Shown in pieces: positions 61,408 through 64,000 of a stretch of DNA of 64,000 nt. The position numbers and the translations under genes were made by a program. Every line of letters begins with the position of its first letter. Within the stretch, counting starts at the first letter, position 1. This DNA is from JAENVT01 sp039931555 (GTDB lineage: Bacteria > Actinomycetota > Acidimicrobiia > Acidimicrobiales > Ilumatobacteraceae). Below the pieces are notes generated by a model. That model did no database searches. It was not told the origin of the DNA and saw nothing but the letters and a program-made list of their open reading frames with translations. The stretch lies in assembly GCA_039931555.1 (NCBI GenBank), contig JBDTRP010000154.1, forward strand, positions 81,787 through 145,786, read 5' to 3'.

Positions 61408-62978
61408 TGGCCTTCGACCCGATCGAGCTGGAAGTGCTGTGGCAGAGCCTGATCGCCACCGTCAACGAACAGGCGCGGGCGCTGCAGCGCGCCGCGTTCT
61501 CCCCCATCGTGCGCGAGGCCGGAGACTTGGCCAACGCGGTGTTCGACCAGCGTGGCCGCATGGTCGCCCAGGCGGTCACCGGAACGCCGGGCCACATCAA
61601 CTCGCTCGCCCGGGCGGCGACCGCAGTGCTCGAGGAGTACCCACCCGACTCGCTGGTCGAGGGCGACGTGTTGATCACCAACGATCCGTACAAGACCGCC
61701 GGGCAACTCCTCGACGTCACCGTGTTGTATCCCGTGTTCCGCGGCGGCAAGGCGATTGCCTTCTTCGGCTCGACCATCCACCACACCGATGTCGGCGGGT
61801 ATGGAATCGGCGCGGGCGCTCGCGACGTGTTCGAGGAGGGCCTGTGGATCCCGATCTGCAAGTTGATGAAGGCCGGGAAACGCAACGATGACGTGTGGCG
61901 CTTCATCCTCAGCAACGTGCGCCAGCCCGATCACATGTCGGGCGACCTGCACGCCCAGATGGCATCCGGCGAGGTCGGCTCACAGCGGCTGCTCAGCCTG
62001 TGCAGGCAACACGGCCTCGACGACATCGAGGCATTGGCCGACGAGATCATCGAACGCAGTGAGGCCGCGACCCGGGCGACCATTCGTGAACTGCCGGCCG
62101 GCACCTATCACGCCAGTGCCGAGCTCGACCTCGCCGACGGCAGTCGCATCGACATCGTGTGTGCGATCACCGTCGACCCGGTCGCCGGTGAGATCCTGGT
62201 CGACTACGCCGGGTCGTCGGGCGCCAGCCCCTACGGCATCAACGTGGTGAAGAACTACACCCATGCGTACACCACGTTCGCGGTGCGATCGGTGCTCAAC
62301 CCCGAGCTCCCCAACAACCACGGCAGCCTGGCACCGATCCTGGTCGAGGCTCCCGTCGGATCGATCGTCAACGCCGTCTCTCCGCAGCCCTGCACTGCTC
62401 GCCATGTGGTCGGCATGTTCCTGCCGAATGCATTGCTGAAGGCGCTCGCCCAGATCAAGCCCGAGCAAGCCATGGCCGAAGGCAGCGGTGCCGTGTGGAC
62501 CATGCAGGTGTCGGGGAACCACGACGACGGCCGGCCGTTCATCACCGCGATGTTCACGTATGCGGGCGGTGTCGGCGCCCGCGCCCACAAGCCGGGGCTG
62601 TCGGCGTGTTCGTATCCCACCGGGGTGGCCGCCGTGCCGGTCGAGGTCGTCGAAGCATCGGCGCCGATCCGGTTCCATCGCAAGTCGTTGCGCGCCGGCA
62701 GCGGCGGCGATGGGCAGCAGGTCGGCGGGATGGGGCAGACGGTCGAGTTCAGCGTCGACACCACCCGACCGTGGCAGCTGAACGCCGTCACCTCGCGACT
62801 GGCCGTGCCGCCGGAGGGGATCTTCGGTGGCGAAGCAGGCGCGGCCGGCTCGTTCACCGTCAATGGTGAGCCGGTGCGCACCCAGCAGCGCATCACGCTG
62901 CAGCCTGGCGATCGGGTCAGTCTCGAGCTTCCCGGCGGTGGCGGGTACGGCGCTGTCCCGAGCGGATGTGGAACCTGA
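61407..62978 (+). CDS. hyuB: Hydantoinase/oxoprolinase-type subunit B
   Basis: A 523-residue partner of the A subunit. ATG 61407 has AAAGGAG six bases upstream (TGATG overlap with hyuA). Family motifs: SPIVREAGDLANAVFD, GHINSLARA, DVLITNDPYKTAGQLLDVTV, FGSTIHHTDVGGYG and the C-terminal LPGGGGYG. Subunit B carries hydrolase or carboxylase activity with a metal site formed by the Asp and His residues of the N-terminal half. Likely amide-ring opening of an N-heterocycle; the substrate is not defined. Confidence 0.93.
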   Translation: MAFDPIELEVLWQSLIATVNEQARALQRAAFSPIVREAGDLANAVFDQRGRMVAQAVTGTPGHINSLARAATAVLEEYPPDSLVEGDVLITNDPYKTAGQLLDVTVLYPVFRGGKAIAFFGSTIHHTDVGGYGIGAGARDVFEEGLWIPICKLMKAGKRNDDVWRFILSNVRQPDHMSGDLHAQMASGEVGSQRLLSLCRQHGLDDIEALADEIIERSEAATRATIRELPAGTYHASAELDLADGSRIDIVCAITVDPVAGEILVDYAGSSGASPYGINVVKNYTHAYTTFAVRSVLNPELPNNHGSLAPILVEAPVGSIVNAVSPQPCTARHVVGMFLPNALLKALAQIKPEQAMAEGSGAVWTMQVSGNHDDGRPFITAMFTYAGGVGARAHKPGLSACSYPTGVAAVPVEVVEASAPIRFHRKSLRAGSGGDGQQVGGMGQTVEFSVDTTRPWQLNAVTSRLAVPPEGIFGGEAGAAGSFTVNGEPVRTQQRITLQPGDRVSLELPGGGGYGAVPSGCGT

Positions 62979-64000
62979 TGACCGATCAGTCCGTGATGAC
63001 CACCGAACTGTTGACCTCGTTCGACCAGTCAGTACTCGACGTCGACCACGCATGCACGCTCCCGGCCGCGTGCTACACAACCGACGAGTTCCTCGACTTC
63101 GAGCGACGTTCGTTGTTCGACCACGAGTGGCTCTGCGTCGGCCGCATCGACAGGATCGCCAGCCCGGGCGACTACTTCACCGCGACGGTCAATGGCGAGC
63201 GGTTGATCGTCGCCCGCGCCAAAGATGGCGTCGTGCACGCCTTCTCGGCGATCTGCCAGCACCGCGGCATGCAGATCGCCGACGATGGTGGCAACTGCGG
63301 CACGTTCACCTGCCCGTATCACCAATGGGTGTACGGCCTCGACGGCCGCCTGTTGGGGGCACCGGCGATGGAGCGCACAGCCGACTTCACGAAGTCGCAG
63401 TGGGGCCTTCCCAACCTGCTGGTCGAGGTGTGGCTGGGCTTCGTGTTCGTCAACTTCGATCCAGCGGCCGAGCCACTGGCGCCCACGTTGGCTCGCTACG
63501 AGCCGTTTCTCCAACACTACGACCTGTCCAACGCGGCCAGCCCGGCCAGCTTCACGCTCACCGACCTCCCCTGGAACTGGAAGGTGATGTTCGAGAACTT
63601 CAACGACGGCTACCACGCCAACCGGCTGCACCACACGATTCAAGACTTTTGCCCCAGCAACCTCGCTGCGTTCCCGGTCGCGTGGGACGACGCCTCCAAC
63701 GTGATCTTTCGAACCAACGGCTACACACACATCGACGGCGGCTTCAACGCCACCACGAAGGCATTGCTGCCGGTGTTCCCCGAGCTGACCGAGGAGGAGC
63801 GCTGGCGCTCGACGTTCGCGCTGATCCCGCCGACGCTGTGCCTCGGTACCGCACCTGACCAGGCGTTCTACTTCATCGTCACGCCGAAGACCGCCGAGAC
63901 GATCGATGTCGAGATCGGCTACATGCTGCACCCCAGCGCCTTGCAACATCCCATGTTCGAGCATCTCTTCGCGATGAGCGACGCCGGCGTGCAGGTCTTC
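62978..64000 (+). CDS. Rieske non-heme iron oxygenase, large subunit (3' end outside window)
   Basis: Open from ATG 62978 (overlapping the hyuB stop, TGATG) to the right edge, 341 codons. The Rieske cluster ligands are ICQHRGM (Cys-x-His) and TCPYHQWVYG (Cys-x-x-His). The mononuclear iron site is FNDGYHANRLHH, with the two His residues; the Asp ligand is beyond the window. This type resembles quaternary-amine or aromatic-ring monooxygenases, including demethylases of betaine-like compounds. In this operon it could hydroxylate or demethylate the substrate before or after ring cleavage by the hydantoinase pair. Confidence 0.93.
   Translation, partial: MTDQSVMTTELLTSFDQSVLDVDHACTLPAACYTTDEFLDFERRSLFDHEWLCVGRIDRIASPGDYFTATVNGERLIVARAKDGVVHAFSAICQHRGMQIADDGGNCGTFTCPYHQWVYGLDGRLLGAPAMERTADFTKSQWGLPNLLVEVWLGFVFVNFDPAAEPLAPTLARYEPFLQHYDLSNAASPASFTLTDLPWNWKVMFENFNDGYHANRLHHTIQDFCPSNLAAFPVAWDDASNVIFRTNGYTHIDGGFNATTKALLPVFPELTEEERWRSTFALIPPTLCLGTAPDQAFYFIVTPKTAETIDVEIGYMLHPSALQHPMFEHLFAMSDAGVQVF

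Noticed and set aside
1..64000. CRISPR arrays, rRNA genes, transposases, phage genes or integrases
   Set aside because: I looked for regularly spaced repeats, rRNA-like stretches and transposase or integrase motifs and saw none; the only dispersed repeats are the three palindromic elements.

Overview
This is a high-GC, tightly packed bacterial chromosome segment. It contains a pknG-glnH-glnX locus, carD, a dapA / RNase J / ftsK / rimO / pgsA / cinA block, an F420-type Ddn-family protein, an LLM-class flavin oxidoreductase and a P1B-5 ATPase. Together these point to an actinobacterium. An Acidimicrobiia / Ilumatobacter-like lineage is my best guess, but that is inference, not something I could test. 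Many neighbouring genes overlap by ATGA, GTGA or TGATG, many promoters look leaderless (a -10 box 6-9 bases before the start codon), and six convergent pairs overlap at their 3' ends.

Left part (1-6156, minus strand): an amino-acid-sensing Ser/Thr kinase operon read glnX, glnH, an unknown helical protein, pknG, then a PP2C-type phosphatase that runs off the left edge. All five genes overlap. The glnX-glnH-pknG core is known from mycobacteria and corynebacteria; the extra helical protein and the zinc-ribbon phosphatase are the unusual additions. Next (6.2-11 kb) come an aminotransferase plus LLM oxidoreductase operon, an aldonolactone/alditol oxidase-like flavoenzyme, and a divergent cupin-marR operon with two near-identical operators at its promoter.

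11-25 kb is accessory in character. A two-gene operon encodes two different enzymes that each carry an N-terminal Rieske domain: one joined to a glutamate-synthase-like FMN domain, one to a ThDP (acetolactate synthase/pyruvate oxidase-like) enzyme. It is followed by a secreted serpin, an MtfA-like peptidase, a marR operon containing a MarR-like protein that seems to lack its DNA-binding region, an RHH/Doc toxin-antitoxin pair, a lipoprotein esterase, a GAP-family membrane protein and a flavin monooxygenase-like gene. Three copies of a previously unnamed (to me) palindromic repeat of about 94-97 bp lie here, at 11.1, 22.2 and 24.1 kb; the last two bracket the flavin gene.

24-46.8 kb holds catabolic and signalling genes: a threonine dehydratase-like enzyme, Ddn family, GAF-GGDEF-EAL, beta-hydroxyacid dehydrogenase, VOC protein, group II decarboxylase, SDR, EEP nuclease-like, glutamine synthetase-like, a second ThDP enzyme, a P1B-5 ATPase with a C-terminal hemerythrin domain, CarD, a serine hydrolase, a cyclase-STAND ATPase regulator and a 1,040-residue flavin amine oxidase / acetoacetate decarboxylase fusion. 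The 40.0-40.9 kb stretch is a decayed intergenic region with a 19-bp perfect hairpin and a likely BNR-repeat remnant.

46.8-56.7 kb is housekeeping (minus strand): tRNA-Arg(UCU), cinA, pgsA, rimO, an SMP-30 lactonase-like insertion, ftsK, a small lipoprotein, RNase J and dapA. The right end carries a decayed metallo-beta-lactamase-fold gene, a trans-aconitate methyltransferase-like gene, and a FadR-type regulated catabolic operon (leader ORF, regulator, cupin, hydantoinase A and B subunits, Rieske oxygenase) that runs off the right edge.
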